DNA of 64,000 bases. It comes from Avena insularis. Taxonomy: Eukaryota; Streptophyta; Magnoliopsida; Poales; Poaceae. The stretch lies in assembly GCA_023614405.1 (NCBI GenBank), contig CM042689.1, positions 305,265,132-305,329,131 of the forward strand, in the 5' to 3' direction. A model generated the notes under the pieces. It did not search any database, was not told where the DNA came from, and was given only the letters and a program-made list of their open reading frames with translations. The translations under genes and the position numbers were made by a program. Of the stretch, positions 23,724 through 35,111 are shown piece after piece (the first letter of the stretch is position 1; each line of letters begins with the position of its first letter).

Positions 23724-24580
23724 ATGGCACCAAGTAGCAGTCACTCTCAGATATCCGGTTTTGCGTTGAGAACCATTCTTGAGAAAGATAAACTGAACGA
23801 CACTAATTTTACCAACTGGTATCAAAATCTGAGAATTGTTCTCAAACAAGAAAAGAAGGACCATGTCCAAGACAACCCACTTCCAGATGAGCCGAATGAG
23901 AATGCGATATCGCATGCCACCAATGCCTACCGTCTGCTAAGGATGAGTCCACGGATATTAGCTGTCTTATGCTTGCTCACATGGAACCGGACTTGCAAAA
24001 GCAGTTCGAGCATGTTGAGGCCCTACGATATGATCGAAAGCCTCAAAAGTATGTTCGAGCTCGGCGAAGACTGAGAGGTATCAAGTCTCTCAGGCTTTGC
24101 TGAGTTGCAAGCTTAAGGATGGTGATCCACTGGGTCCGCATGTGATCAAAATGGTTGGTTACGTGCAGTCTTTGGAGAGGCTTGGCTACCCCATTAGCGA
24201 AGAGTTCGCTACGGATATAATTCTGAACTCTCTTCCTAGTGCATATGGGCGTTCATTTGAACTACCACATGCATGGTATGGATAAGAAGCTCACTGAATT
24301 GCATGGGATGCTCAAGCAGGCGGATCTCAAGAAGGGCACCGACCAAGTGTTGATGGTGCAGAATAAGGCTAAGTTCAAGAAGAGTTCTTGGAGTAAGAAG
24401 AAGGCTAAGTCAGGAGGAAAGCGGGCTCCAGACCCAGTCCCAAGCGCTTCTTCAGGGACTAAGCCATCTCCTTCAGCCGGATCCACTTGCTTCTCCGCAA
24501 GGCGGATGGCCCGAAGAGGAACTGCAGCAAGTACTTGGCCGATAAAGCCAAGAGTGGAGGTATGACTTCCGACTCAGGTA
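23724..24580 (+). pseudogene. C gag
   Basis: From ATG 23724, with LEKDKLNDTNFTNWYQNLRI (gag_pre domain of copia) and then the UBN2-type region (YDMIESLKSMF, VIKMVGYVQSLERLGYPISEE, ILNSLPSAYG, YHMHGMDKKLTELHGMLK). Frameshifts occur near 23935, 24000-24030, 24065, 24250 and 24500. The zinc knuckle is degenerate: only RNCSKYLADK of its second half is clear. Confidence 0.9.
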
Positions 24581-25113
24581 CACTTGTTTGCAATGTTATA
24601 GACATATATCTTGCTGATGCACCTAATAGTTCTTGGGTATATGATACCGGATCAGTTATTCACATCTGCAACTCGTTGCAGGGACTGGTAAGAACTAGGA
24701 GCGTAGCAAGAGGCGAGGTTGATATTCGAGTCGGCAACAAAGCAAGAGTTGCTGCGTTGGAAGTCGGCACGATGCAACTTCATTTACCTTCCAGATTCAT
24801 TATGGAACTGAATAATTGTTATTATGTTCCAGTGCTCAGTCGAAACATTATTTATGCTTCATGTTTGATGAGGCAAGGCTATGAGTCGAATATCAAGAAT
24901 AATGGTTGTTCTTTGTATTTGAATGATATGTTTCACGGCTTTGCACCCGTCCAGGACGGGTTATTTATTTTGAATCTTGATGGTGAGTCGGTTTATAACA
25001 TAAATGTTAAAAGGTTGAAACCAAATGATCTGAATATGACTTACTTTTGGCACTGTCGGCTTGGTCATATAAGTTGGAAACGCATGAAGAAGCTCCATGA
25101 TGATGGACTCTAA
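24581..25113 (+). pseudogene. C protease and gag-pre-integrase region
   Basis: SSWVYDTGSVIHICNSLQGL contains the Asp-Thr-Gly active site of the copia protease. It is followed by the GAG-pre-integrase domain ending YFWHCRLGHISWKRMKKLHD, whose His pair begins the integrase zinc finger. The frame ends at 25111-25113 (TAA). Confidence 0.9.
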
Positions 25114-25972
25114 CCCGTTCGACTTGGAGTCGTTCGAGACATGCGAATCTTGCCTACTTGGCAAAATGACCAAGACACCTTTTGCAAAGAGTTGCGAAAG
25201 GGCGTCCGACTTGTTGGGACTAGTACATAGTGATGTATGTGGACCAATGAGCACGACAGCCAGGGGTGGTTATGAGTACTTCATTATCTTCACTGATGAT
25301 TTGAGTAGGTATGGATATATCTACTTGATGAAACATAAGTCGGAAGCCTTTGAAAAGTTCAAAGAATTTCAGAATGAAGCACAGAATCAACTCGGTAAGA
25401 AAATAAAGTTTCTTCGGTCAGACCGAGGAGGCGAGTAAATGAGCCATGAGTTTGATGACCATCTGAAAAGTTGTGGAATAGTTCCTCAACTTACTCCGCC
25501 AGGAACGCCACAAAGGAAAGGTGTTTCGGAAAGGCGGAATCGGACCTTGTTGGACATGGTACGATCAATGATGAGTCGGACAGATCTGCCTTTATCATTT
25601 TGGGGTTATTGTCTAGAAACAGCGGCGTTCACACTAAACAGAGTACCATCAAAATCGGTAGAGAAGACACCGCATGAGATGTGGACAGGCAAAAAGCCAA
25701 GTTTGTCTTTTCTTAAGATTTGGGGTTGTGAAGCTTTTGTCAAGCGACTCCAGTCGGACAAGCTTACAGCCAAGTCGGATAAGCGTATTTTCGTGGGGTA
25801 TCCGAGGGAAACCTTGGGTTAGTACTTCTACAACCGAGAAGAGGGCAAAGTGTTTGTCGCTCGGAACAGTGTCTTCCTTGAGAAAGAGTTTCTCAGTCGG
25901 GGAGTAAGTGGGAGCACGGTGCAACTCGAATAAATTCGAGAGGAACCGGCTAGTAGCGAGTCGGCAAAAACC
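25097..25972 (+). pseudogene. C integrase
   Basis: CESCLLGKMTKTPF supplies the Cys pair. The catalytic core shows Asp in LVHSDVCGPM, Asp in LRSDRGGE and Glu in GVSERRNRTLLDMVRS. A TAA directly after DRGGE (25436-25438), a TAG near 25820-25822 and a TAA near 25931-25933 break the frame. The C-terminal FVGYPRETLG part is the usual copia integrase end. Confidence 0.9.
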
Positions 25973-27072
25973 TTGGATGTTGAGCCGGTCGTGGCAAATG
26001 AGCGGCAGCGGACTGTACTACGAAGATCGGCAAGATTACGAAGTGTTCATGATGTGTTACTGTTAGACAGTGATGAGCCGGCGAATTATTCGGAAGCGAT
26101 GGTGGGATATGATTCTGAGTCATGGCTTGGAGCCATGAAATCCGAGATAAAGTCCATGGATGAAAATCAAGTTTGGAACTTGGTTGATCTGCCAGACGGT
26201 GCAAGACCCGTCGAGTGCAAATGCGTCTTTAAGAAGAAAACTGATATGGATGGAAATGTTTCAATCTATAAAGCACGCCTTGTCGCGAAGGGCTTCCGAC
26301 AAGTTCAAGGAGTTGATTACGACGAGACTTTCTCGCCCGTAGCAATGCTTCAATCAGTTCGGATCATGTTATCTATAGCGGCCTATTTTGACTATGAGAT
26401 ATGGCAGATGGATGTCAAAACGGCTTTCCTTAACGGAAATTTAACCGAGGACGTGTATATGATACAGCCCGAGGGTTTTGTCGATCCAGCTAATGCTGAC
26501 AAGGTGTGCAAACTTCAGAAATCTATTTATGGGTTGAAGCAAGCATCTCGGAGTTGGAATATTCGCTTTGATGAGGTAGTCAAATCGTTTGGCTTCATCA
26601 AGAGTGATCATGATTCTTGTTTGTACAAGAAGTTTAGTGGGAACAAAGTAAATTTTCTAATCTTATATGTGGATGACATATTACTGATTGGAAATGATGT
26701 CCAGATGTTGCAAGAAACCAAGGAATCATTGGAAAGGAGTTTCTCAATGAAAGACTTGGGTGAGGCAACATACATCCTCGAAATCCGGATCTATAGAGAT
26801 AGATCAAGGAGGCTCATTGGATTGAGTCAGAGTACTTATTTGGACAAAGTGTTGAAGAAGTTCAACATGGAATCGTCTAAGAAAGGGTTCTTACCGATGT
26901 CCCATGGTGTAAAACCTTGCAAGACACAGTGTCCTTCGACAACTAATGAGCGAAGTCGGATGAGTGCGATTCCATATGCTTCTATAGTCGGATCCATCAT
27001 GTACGCCATGATTTGTACTAGGCCGGATGTTTCCTATGCTCTAAGTGTTGTGAGCAGATACCAGGTGATCTG
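25973..27072 (+). pseudogene. C reverse transcriptase
   Basis: An open frame of 366 codons with copia RT motifs: VEYKxxx-type start replaced by VECKCVFKKK, ARLVAKGFRQVQGVDYDETF, QMDVKTAFLNG, YGLKQASRSWN and the active site LYVDDILLIG (about 26660-26690). It ends in a TGA within SRYQVI, where the frame should continue into RNase H. Confidence 0.93.
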
Positions 27073-27596
27073 AGAGATCCTTTGGACAATGACTAAAAAT
27101 ATCCTAAAGTACCTGAGAAGGACTAAGGATATGTTCTTGGTTTATGGTGGTGAAGATGAAATCAGTGTAAAGGGTTACACGGATGCGAGTTATCTTACTG
27201 ACTCTGATGATTCTCGTTCGCAATCTGGATACGTGTTTATTTTAAAGCGGAGGTCTTTGTGGAATGGAAGAGTTCCAAGCAAGAGGCGTGTGCGTCTACA
27301 AGAGGCTGAGTATATTGCCTCGGAGGCAAAGCAAAGGAAGCTGTTTGGATGAGGAATTTCCTCATGGATCTTGGTGTGGTTCGGGGCTCGTCAATCCGTT
27401 GGACGTGTATTGTGACAACAATGGTGCTATTGCACAAGCCAAGGAACCTAGACAGCACCAGAAGAACAAGCACATACTCATGCGGTACCACCTGATTCGC
27501 CAGTTCGTGGATCAGGGTGATATCAAGTTATGCAAGGTACACACGGATGCAAATATTGCGGATCCATTGACAAAGCCGTTACCACAAGAAGCATGA
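27073..27596 (+). pseudogene. C RNase H
   Basis: KYLRRTKDMFLVYGG, GYTDASYLTDSDDSRSQSGY, the AEYIASE stretch and VYCDNNGAIAQAKEPRQHQK are the copia RNase H. A TGA replaces a codon after KLFG (27350-27352) and a frame change follows. The natural end is at TGA 27594-27596. Confidence 0.9.
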
Positions 27597-27659
27597 GGCT
27601 TTTGAAACCATGGGCATTAGATGCTTAGACATGTGATGTCGGAAGATTGACTCTAGTGC

Positions 27660-27670
27660 AAGTGGGAGAC
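27660..27670 (+). promoter_or_regulatory. C polypurine tract
   Basis: AAGTGGGAGAC directly before the 3' LTR is the standard BARE/Angela-type plus-strand priming site. Confidence 0.85.
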
Positions 27671-29029
27671 TGTTGGGAATATGCCCTAGAGGCAATCATG
27701 TATGATGATATTTCCCATTGTATTCATAAATATATTAGTCCTTGTATAAACATCTGATGTATATCATTGAATATGTGATTCGGTTGTGGAACTATGCATT
27801 CATGTTGTTTGTACTAAATATCCTTGGTCATTGAGGTTGTGCTGGACACACAACTTAGAACAATGTGAAAGTTGGCTTGATGACTCGGTTCCACTTGTCA
27901 TGGGCATGGAGATTCTATTCCAACTTACACAGACTCGGCTAAAGAGTTTAGCGAGTCGGATTGACCCATATTGAGGTACAACGAACTAGCTGTCATTTGT
28001 ATATCTCAATCAATGTAATCCTTAGACCTGAGGTTGTTGCATAGTCCGAGTTGAGGATCACCGACTTAGGTTACATCAACGCTGATCCGTGAATCAAGCG
28101 ATTATAAAGGCAGGGTTCGGGTCGACTGAGAATCAAGCTGCGTGATGTGAATAACCAAGATGGGATTTTTCCCCTCCACTCGGAGTGATATTCTCTGGGC
28201 CCTATCGTGAGATATGATTCGGAAAGCATGGCCATGCACGACTCGGTTAAGTGTTAACAGGGGCGATCGACTAAGAGTTAGTCGGGTGAATCACTTATCT
28301 CGGATCGAGAAGAGAGTCGGACTATTTAAGGGATGACATATATTCGCCTATAGTCTGACAAGGTATATCGTGAGGCAAAAGGGACTCGGACGCAAGTCGC
28401 ATTGGAAAGGCAAGTCGTCATGACTCTTTGGTACTTGGGAGTCGGCACGTTCTGCTAGGAGCCGCTACCGACTGATCGATTGAGAGTCGGACTCTATCGT
28501 GTCCAAGTAGCCATGAGCTCTGAGGTCACACACTTAAGAGCGGAGAATGTTCGGATTGGATCTGAACACATGTCTGGTTGGGTTGGACCTAAACCGGATT
28601 AGGACTGAGTTAGTGAGTTGGACTCACGGTGACTGGTGTTATATGGGCTTTAGTGAATGGGTCGCGCGAGCAGAGCCCACGTTCACTCCCTATATAAAGT
28701 GGAGCACCTTAACCCAGAAAGGTTAATCGTTGTTCGGTTAGGTCATTCCATGTGTTGGAAACCCTAGCTCCACAGCAGTCCTGCCGCCGTAACGAACCTA
28801 GCGATTCGCCACGGCTCCTCCTTATGCGTGTGGATACCAGCAGAGGTATTGTGCGATCAGCACCGGGACGATCGGATCGTGAGGACTGCTCGCATCAATC
28901 GACGCGCTTCATCGCAGAATCCAATCGCTGCGCGTCTAGTGGTAAACCTCATGGCCTTCTACCTCAGCTAGATCTTGGGATCACCGCGTTAGAGGAAAAG
29001 TTTTTGTTTTATCTCTGCGTGGCCCAACA
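27671..29029 (+). repeat. C 3' LTR
   Basis: 1359 bases matching 21052-22408, followed by TSD TAGAT at 29030-29034. Confidence 0.96.
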
Positions 29030-29034
29030 TAGAT

Positions 29035-29466
29035 TTATATCTTAATTACTTTCATGTAGTTATGGATGTTTGTAGGGGGTTTAATCACAAGTATGTATTA
29101 GTCCAAGTAAGGTCGGTACATTAGCACAGGTTCACCCACACAACACTTACAACACCAAAGAAGAGTACTCAGCTATTTGAAGCGAAAGCACTTGACAGAA
29201 TTTCCATGTGTCCTCGAGAACGTTTGGTCTTTATAAGTATTTCCATCGGCTTGTCCTTTGCTAAGAAAGGATTGGGCCCCTTGCTGCGTTTGTTCTTTGT
29301 TACTTGCTCTTTGTTTTATTGCCTTATCATAAAACCACTAAAAAACTGTTTGCTAAGTATTTCTGATTTCTGCTCCATACCAATATTTCAAGACCTTCCT
29401 CGTTCGGATCGACACTCCTATTTATCAAAAGTACTACGATACACCCCCTATACTTGTGGGTCATCA
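29035..29466 (+). repeat. W 5' LTR, second part
   Basis: Continues the W LTR after C (TTATATCTTAATTAC...), colinear with about 38143-38583, ending GGGTCATCA. Confidence 0.95.
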
Positions 29467-29477
29467 AGACTATTTTC

Positions 29478-29495
29478 TAGCGCCGTTGCCGGGGA
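29478..29495 (+). promoter_or_regulatory. W primer-binding site (tRNA-Asp type)
   Basis: TAGCGCCGTTGCCGGGGA, eleven bases after the LTR. It matches the TGGCGCCGTTGCCGGGGA form known from Athila elements (tRNA-Asp) except for the second base. Confidence 0.8.
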
Positions 29496-29583
29496 GTGAA
29501 GCGCTATTAAAGAGTGGAACTGGTAAAGGAAACTTCTACTGTGAGTATTGCTTTTTGTTACTGCTTGTTACTTTGTTTCCAAC

Positions 29584-30540
29584 ATGGATAACCCACTTGG
29601 TTTTCTGTTTGGAAAAACTACTACCACTGCTAGGGTAGTAGATGAACCACCACCAGTTGAGATAGATCCTTTTAAGATACCTACAAGTATTGTTGATCGT
29701 GTTATGGATAATTATTATTTTGGGTATGGAACTGTCCATCCCGGTGATCACTTGCTTTTTATCCATGAATAATGCGGGTTGTTTAAGTGTGCAGGTATCA
29801 CAACTGAACAGGTGAAGAAGAAGTTACTCTCCATATCCTTGAAAGGGAGAGCCAAAGAATGGTATAAGCTGCTGAAGAATGGACAATCCATGGAATGAGA
29901 GGAAATGGCTTCTCTCTTTTATTCTAAATTTTATCCTCCCAGTGAGATTCATAAGGATAGAAATCTGATATATAAATTTTGGCCTCGTGATGGAGAGATT
30001 ACAGCTCAAGCTTGGGGGAGATTGAAGTTACTAATGCTTAAATGTCCTATTCATGAACTCCCTAACAATATTATTATCAATAACTTTTATGCTAGGCTCT
30101 CTCTTCATGATAAATATTTACTAGATGCTTCTTGTGCTGGATCATTCAGACGTATGAAGGAAGAAGCTAAATGGGATCTACTAGATCGTATTCAAGAGAA
30201 CACTGAAGCTTGCGAGAATGACAAAGGAAGAAAGTCATGTATAAACTATGATTATGAATGTATTAAATCTTTTATGGGAACTGATGACTTCCGTGATATT
30301 AGTAATGAGTTTGGTCTTGATCCTCAAGTTCTTGCAAAATGTTTTAATGCCTTTGCCTCTTATATTGAAATTCCCAAGAAAGAGTGGGACATGTACCATG
30401 CTCCTTATAAAGACATTGTCACCCATGTTCCTGCCAGCATAGAGGTTTGTACTGCTGATCCTATTTTGCCAGAACCTTATGTGGAGAAAATCCCTTTTCC
30501 TGCTAAAGGTAAGGGAACATTCTGTTATAGCCAATGTGGT
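29584..30540 (+). pseudogene. W gag
   Basis: From ATG 29584, Athila-type gag in one frame with a TAA (29770-29772) and a TGA near 29896. Recognisable segments are LKGRAKEWYKLL, SLFYSKFYPPSEIHK, AWGRLKLLMLKCPIHELP and LLDASCAGSFRRMKEEAKW. The frame is lost near 30510 at FPAKGKGTF. It packages element RNA into particles. Confidence 0.9.
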
Positions 30541-31435
30541 TAGCAAAAGTGCAAATAAAACTATGGGGCCTGATGACCTCATGGATATTGAGCCTGTGGT
30601 AGCTGTTGTGAAAGATCTTCTCACTAGCAGTATAGAGGATGAGCATATTGTCTTCTGTGAAGATGCTACTAATATTGTTTCTCATCCTAATAAAGCTAGA
30701 AAAGCTAGTGTTCCTGTGCTTTATGTTAGAATAGGTAACCATAGCTATTATGGTTATGTGATATTGGTGCTAGTTCTAGTGCTATTCCTTATGAGCTTTA
30801 CAGGGAAATTATGCATGAAATTGGTCCTTGTGAGATTGAGGACATTTATGTGGTTATTCACCTTGCCAATAGAGAGCAAGTTTGCCCCATTGGCATTGTA
30901 AGAGATGTGGAGGTCCTTTGTGGTAAGATTAAATATCCTGCTGATTTCCTGTACTTGGTAAAGAAGCTAGTAAAACCTATCCTATTATCTTTGGTAGACC
31001 CTTCCTGAATACTTGTGGGGCTATTATAGATTGTAGGAAGGAGAAAGTTTTGACTAAGTTTGATGGAGAGTCTTATGAGTTTAATTTTTCCAAATTTGCC
31101 AAAACTCCTTATGAAAATGAACTGCCTAATGATGATTTCAGGGTTGAACAACTTTCTGCTATTTCTCTTGATCCTAACAATGCCTTGCAGCAGTTCATGG
31201 AAGATCATGAAAGTGATGTCTTCATGAAGGAAAGAAATGAGATTGACGAGGTTTTCCTTCGTCAGCCTGAGTTACTTAAGAATAATCTACCTATGGAAGA
31301 TTTGGGTACCATACTACCACCTAAAGAGGACCCTGTTTTTGAATTAAAACCTTTACCTGATGATCTTAAATATGCTTATCTTGACTATAAGAAAGTGTAT
31401 CTTGTTATTATTAGTTCTAAACTTTCAGGAAAATA
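30541..31435 (+). pseudogene. W protease region
   Basis: Continues in shifted frames. The active site is CDIGASSSAIPYELYREI (catalytic Asp at 30760-30762, DIGAS form usual for Athila). It is followed by IIFGRPFLNTCGAIIDC-like coding and a linker open from 31050 to TAA 31433-31435. Frameshifts lie near 30755 and 30970. Confidence 0.88.
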
Positions 31436-31448
31436 AGAAGAAAGGTTA

Positions 31449-32969
31449 TTGGAGGTGTTGAAGAAACACCGAGGAGCTATGGGCTATACTCTTGATGATT
31501 TAAAAGGAATTTATCCTACTATATGTCAGCATGCTATTAATATTGAGCCTGATGCAAAACCAGTTGTTGAGCACCAACGCCGTATAAATCCTAAAATGAA
31601 GGATGTGGTAAGAAATGAGGTACTAAAACTCCTTGATGCTGGTATTATTTATCCTATTGTTGATAGTCAATGGGTTAGCCCTGTCCATTGCGTTCCCAAG
31701 AAAGGGGGAATAACCGTTGTGCCTAATGAAGATAATGAGCTTATACCTCAAAGAGTAGTGGTTGGGTATAGGATGTGCATTGATTTTAGAAAAATCAATA
31801 AAGTTACTAAGAAAGATCATTATCCTTTGCCCTTTATTGATCAAATGCTTGAGAGGTTGTCCAAAAATACTCACTTTTGTTTTCTTGATGGTTATTATGG
31901 GTTTTCTCAAATTGCTGTGAAAGCACAAGACCAAGAGAAAACTACTTTCACTTGTCCTTATGGTACTTATGCTTATAGGCGTATGCCTTTTGGTTTATGT
32001 AATGCTCCTGCTACCTTTCAGAGATGTATGTCTGCTATTTTTCATGGTTTTTGTGAGGAAATTGTGGAAGTTTTCATGGATGATTTTTCCGTCTATGGAA
32101 CTTCTTTTGATAACTGTTTGCACAACCTTGATAAAGTTTTGCAGAGATGTGAAGAAACCAACCTTGTTCTTAACTGGGAGAAATGCCATTTCATGGTTAA
32201 TGAAGCGATTGTTCTTGGGCACAAGATCTCTGAAAGAGGCATTGAAGTTGACAGAGCCAAAATTGAAGCAATTGAAAAGATGCCTTGGCCTAGAGATATC
32301 AAAGGTATTCGTAGTATCCTTGGCCATGCTGGTTTCTATAGGAGGTTTATTAAAGATTTCTCCAAAATTTCAAAGCCCCTTACTAATCTTCTTCAAAAAC
32401 ATGTACCTTTTGTTTTTGATGATGATTATAAGGAAGCTTTTGAAACTTTGAAGAAAGCTTTGACAACTGCTCCTATTGTCCAACCACCTGATTGGAGTTT
32501 ACCTTTTGAAATTATGTGTGATGCTAGTGATTTTGTTGTGGGTGTTGTCCTTGGACAACATGTTGACAAGAAGTTGAATGTTATTCATTATGCTAGCAAG
32601 ACTCTAGATGCTGCTCAAAAGAATTATGCTACTACTGAAAAAGATTTCTTAGCTGTAATCTTTGCTTGTGATAAGTTTAGACCTTATATTGTTGATTCAA
32701 AGGTTACTATTCATACTGATCATGCTGCTATCGAGTACCTTATGACAAAGAAGGACGCTAAGCCTGGACTTATCAGGTGGGTTTTGCTTTTACAAAAGTT
32801 TGATCTGCATATTGTAGATAGGAAAGGTGCTGAAAATCCTGTTGCTGACAATTTATCTCGTTTGGAAAACTTTTCTTTTGACCCATTGCCTGTTAATGAT
32901 AGCTTTCCAAACGAACAGTTGGCTGCTATAAGGTTAAGTCCGCATGAGAGTCCTTGGTATGCTGATTAA
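31449..32969 (+). CDS. W reverse transcriptase / RNase H
   Basis: Open for 506 codons. RT shows [58 protein letters not shown] and the active site [10 protein letters not shown] (Asp pair at 32079-32084). RNase H follows from about residue 355 with [47 protein letters not shown] and [11 protein letters not shown], so its acidic residues are kept. It copies element RNA into DNA. It was part of a gag-pol polyprotein; TAA at 31433 separates it from protease and a TAA at 32967 ends it before integrase. It is the best preserved pol segment in the window, but cannot be made as part of a full polyprotein. Confidence 0.93.
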   Translation: MEVLKKHRGAMGYTLDDLKGIYPTICQHAINIEPDAKPVVEHQRRINPKMKDVVRNEVLKLLDAGIIYPIVDSQWVSPVHCVPKKGGITVVPNEDNELIPQRVVVGYRMCIDFRKINKVTKKDHYPLPFIDQMLERLSKNTHFCFLDGYYGFSQIAVKAQDQEKTTFTCPYGTYAYRRMPFGLCNAPATFQRCMSAIFHGFCEEIVEVFMDDFSVYGTSFDNCLHNLDKVLQRCEETNLVLNWEKCHFMVNEAIVLGHKISERGIEVDRAKIEAIEKMPWPRDIKGIRSILGHAGFYRRFIKDFSKISKPLTNLLQKHVPFVFDDDYKEAFETLKKALTTAPIVQPPDWSLPFEIMCDASDFVVGVVLGQHVDKKLNVIHYASKTLDAAQKNYATTEKDFLAVIFACDKFRPYIVDSKVTIHTDHAAIEYLMTKKDAKPGLIRWVLLLQKFDLHIVDRKGAENPVADNLSRLENFSFDPLPVNDSFPNEQLAAIRLSPHESPWYAD

Positions 32970-34275
32970 GCTAACTTCATTGTTTCCAAGTATTTGCCTC
33001 CAACCTTTACAGCTCACCAAATAAGAAAATTCTTTTATGATCTAAGGCACTACTTTTGGGATGACCCACACTTATACAAAGGAGTAGATGACATTATGCG
33101 AAGATGTGTTCCAGAATTTGAACAACAAGAGATATTGAGAAAATGCCATGGAGTGCTTATGGAGGACACCATGCAGGGGATAGGACTGCACAGAAAGTTT
33201 TACAATCTGGATTTTATTGGCCTACCCTTTTCAAAGATGCAAGGAAGTTTGTCTTATCATGTGATGAATGTCAACGAGTAGGTAACATTTCTAGACGCAA
33301 CGAAATGCCTATGAATTATTCTCTTGTTATTGAACCTTTTGATTGTTGGGGATTTGATTTTATGGGTCCTTTTCCCCCTTTAAAAGGGTATACTCATATT
33401 CTTGTTGTTGTAGACTACGTTACAAAGTGGGTAGAAGCTATACCTACAAATAGTGCTAATGGTAAGACCTCTTTGAAAATTCTTAAGGATGTTATTTTCC
33501 CAAGGTTTGGTGTGCCTAGATATCTCATGAATGATGGAGGCTCTCATTTTATTCATGGGGTTTTTAGAAAAACTCTTGCTAAGTACGATGTAAACCATAT
33601 AATTGCTTTAGCTTATCACCCCCAAACCAGTGGGCAAGTGGAACTTTCCAATAGGGAAATTAAGTCTATCTTGCAAAAGACTGTCAATAGATCTAGAAAA
33701 AATTGGGCTAAAAAGTTGAATGAATCTTTCTGGGCTTATAGAACTGCTTATAAAAATCCCATGGGGATGTCTCCTTACAAAATGGTCTATGGGAAAGCTT
33801 GCCACCTACCTTTAGAATTAGAACACAAAGCTTATTGGGCAGTGAAAGAGTTAAATAGAGATTTTAAACTTGCTGGTGAGAAAAGATTGCTTGACATGAG
33901 TGCCTTAGATGAGTGTAGGAGTGAAGCTTATGAAAATGCTAGACTCTTTAAGGAAAAAGTAAAAATATGGCATGATAGGAGGATTCTCAAAAGAGAGTTC
34001 CATGTAGGCGAGAAAGTTCTTTTGTATAGGTCTTGTCTCAGATTTTTTTTGCAGGGAAACTACTATAAAAATGGGAAGGACCTTTTGTTATTGAGGAAGT
34101 ATATCGTTCAGGAGCTATGAAAATATCTTCTCTGAAGGACGACACAACACAGGTGGTGAATGGTCAAAGACTAAAACATTATATTTCTGGGGATTCTTAT
34201 AATGAAGATGTTGATGCTATTCAAATGGTAACCCAGAGGAATTTATTAGAAACTGCAGAGTTCGTCTTTGAATAG
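32970..34275 (+). pseudogene. W integrase
   Basis: YLPPTFTAHQIRKFFYDLRH leads into the HHCC finger (GGHHAGDRTAQKVLQSGFYW ... CDECQR). The DDE core has Asp in WGFDFMGPFP, Asp in YLMNDGGSHF and Glu in SGQVELSNREIKSIL. Frameshifts near 33146 and about 34050 break it. The C-terminal WEGPFVIEEVYRSGA and NGQRLKHYISGDSYN segment continues in another frame to TAG 34273-34275. Confidence 0.9.
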
Positions 34276-34613
34276 GTAAAAGTGGTGAAAATAGAAGGTT
34301 CATGAAACCCCAATCTTTTTATATTTTTGATGTTTTTAATACATAAGGAAGACTACGAGACAGAACAGAGGAGGAACCGGAGTCCGGGGTGGACAAACCC
34401 ACCCCAGGCGCAACCCCAGCCTGGCCGCGCCTGGAGGGGGTTTGACTCCCCAGAACTCTGACTCCGCCTCGTTTCCGTGTCAAAACCTTACTTATGCTTT
34501 GAAACTTCGTAATATATAACCCCCCAGATTTCCCGAGGTTCTTGCATCGAGTTCTCATTGTGTTTTTGTTTCAATCTGTTTCTGTCAGGCAAATTCTCAG
34601 TTTTGGAGCTGCA

Positions 34614-35111
34614 ATGTCTTCCTCTAGATCACCCATAGAGGATTCCTCTACGGATGTCCTAAACCCATACATGTATGAGTTAAAGATCCATCCCAGAGAG
34701 TTGATTCTCAAAGATGGGGAGGTACAGATGAAAGAAGTTCAAGGCCCCAAGGGAGAAGGAAGTCTGGAAGACGGGATGGAAGCATTGGAGCAGGAGGTTT
34801 TCAGGTACAACAATATGGCGGAACGCGAAGTGGATGTTATTCACAAGATAAGTTCAAAACTCATCGCCAAACATGAGGAGGAGGTGGATGACCGAGAGGA
34901 AATCTTCTCGCTCCGTCAGACCACCAACCAATTACAAGCACAGCTCTACGACATACAAAATCAAAACTATGAGTATGAGGCTAGATTTGATCGCATAAGC
35001 TCTGTTGCTAGTTTCAGGATTGCGGAGACAAGGACATCCTTCTTGGATGGGGAACCTTTGCCTTGGAAGTTTTATGATGACAAGAGAACACCACCACCGC
35101 CAAAGGAGTAA
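34614..35111 (+). CDS. W extra ORF downstream of pol, function unknown
   Basis: Intact 165-codon frame starting ATGTCTTCC at 34614, in the position where Athila elements may carry an env-like ORF. The product is hydrophilic and acidic, with no signal peptide and no membrane segment. Residues about 60-140 (GMEALEQEVFRYNNMAERE ... LRQTTNQLQAQLYDIQNQN) look like a long helix or coiled coil, and the end is basic and Pro-rich (TPPPPKE). A TTCTGTCAG just upstream (34579-34589) could serve as a splice acceptor, suggesting expression from a spliced subgenomic RNA. It has no stop or frameshift, while gag, protease and integrase do. I do not recognise a domain family; an env function is unlikely without membrane segments. 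Confidence 0.7.
   Translation: MSSSRSPIEDSSTDVLNPYMYELKIHPRELILKDGEVQMKEVQGPKGEGSLEDGMEALEQEVFRYNNMAEREVDVIHKISSKLIAKHEEEVDDREEIFSLRQTTNQLQAQLYDIQNQNYEYEARFDRISSVASFRIAETRTSFLDGEPLPWKFYDDKRTPPPPKE

Larger units (their letters stand above)
21052..29029 (+). mobile_element. C: copia retrotransposon (BARE/Angela-like)
   Basis: 7978 bases with LTRs 21052-22408 and 27671-29029 (TGTTGGGAAT...GGCCCAACA), initiator-Met PBS, and gag, protease, integrase, RT and RNase H in copia order. The LTRs differ at 4 of the first ~310 bases by eye, plus short indels later, so it is the youngest member of the nest. The polyprotein has many stops and frameshifts, more than the LTR divergence alone would suggest. 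Confidence 0.96.

Noticed and set aside
34614..35111. Envelope protein of W
   Set aside because: Position would allow it, but there is no signal peptide or membrane segment in the product.
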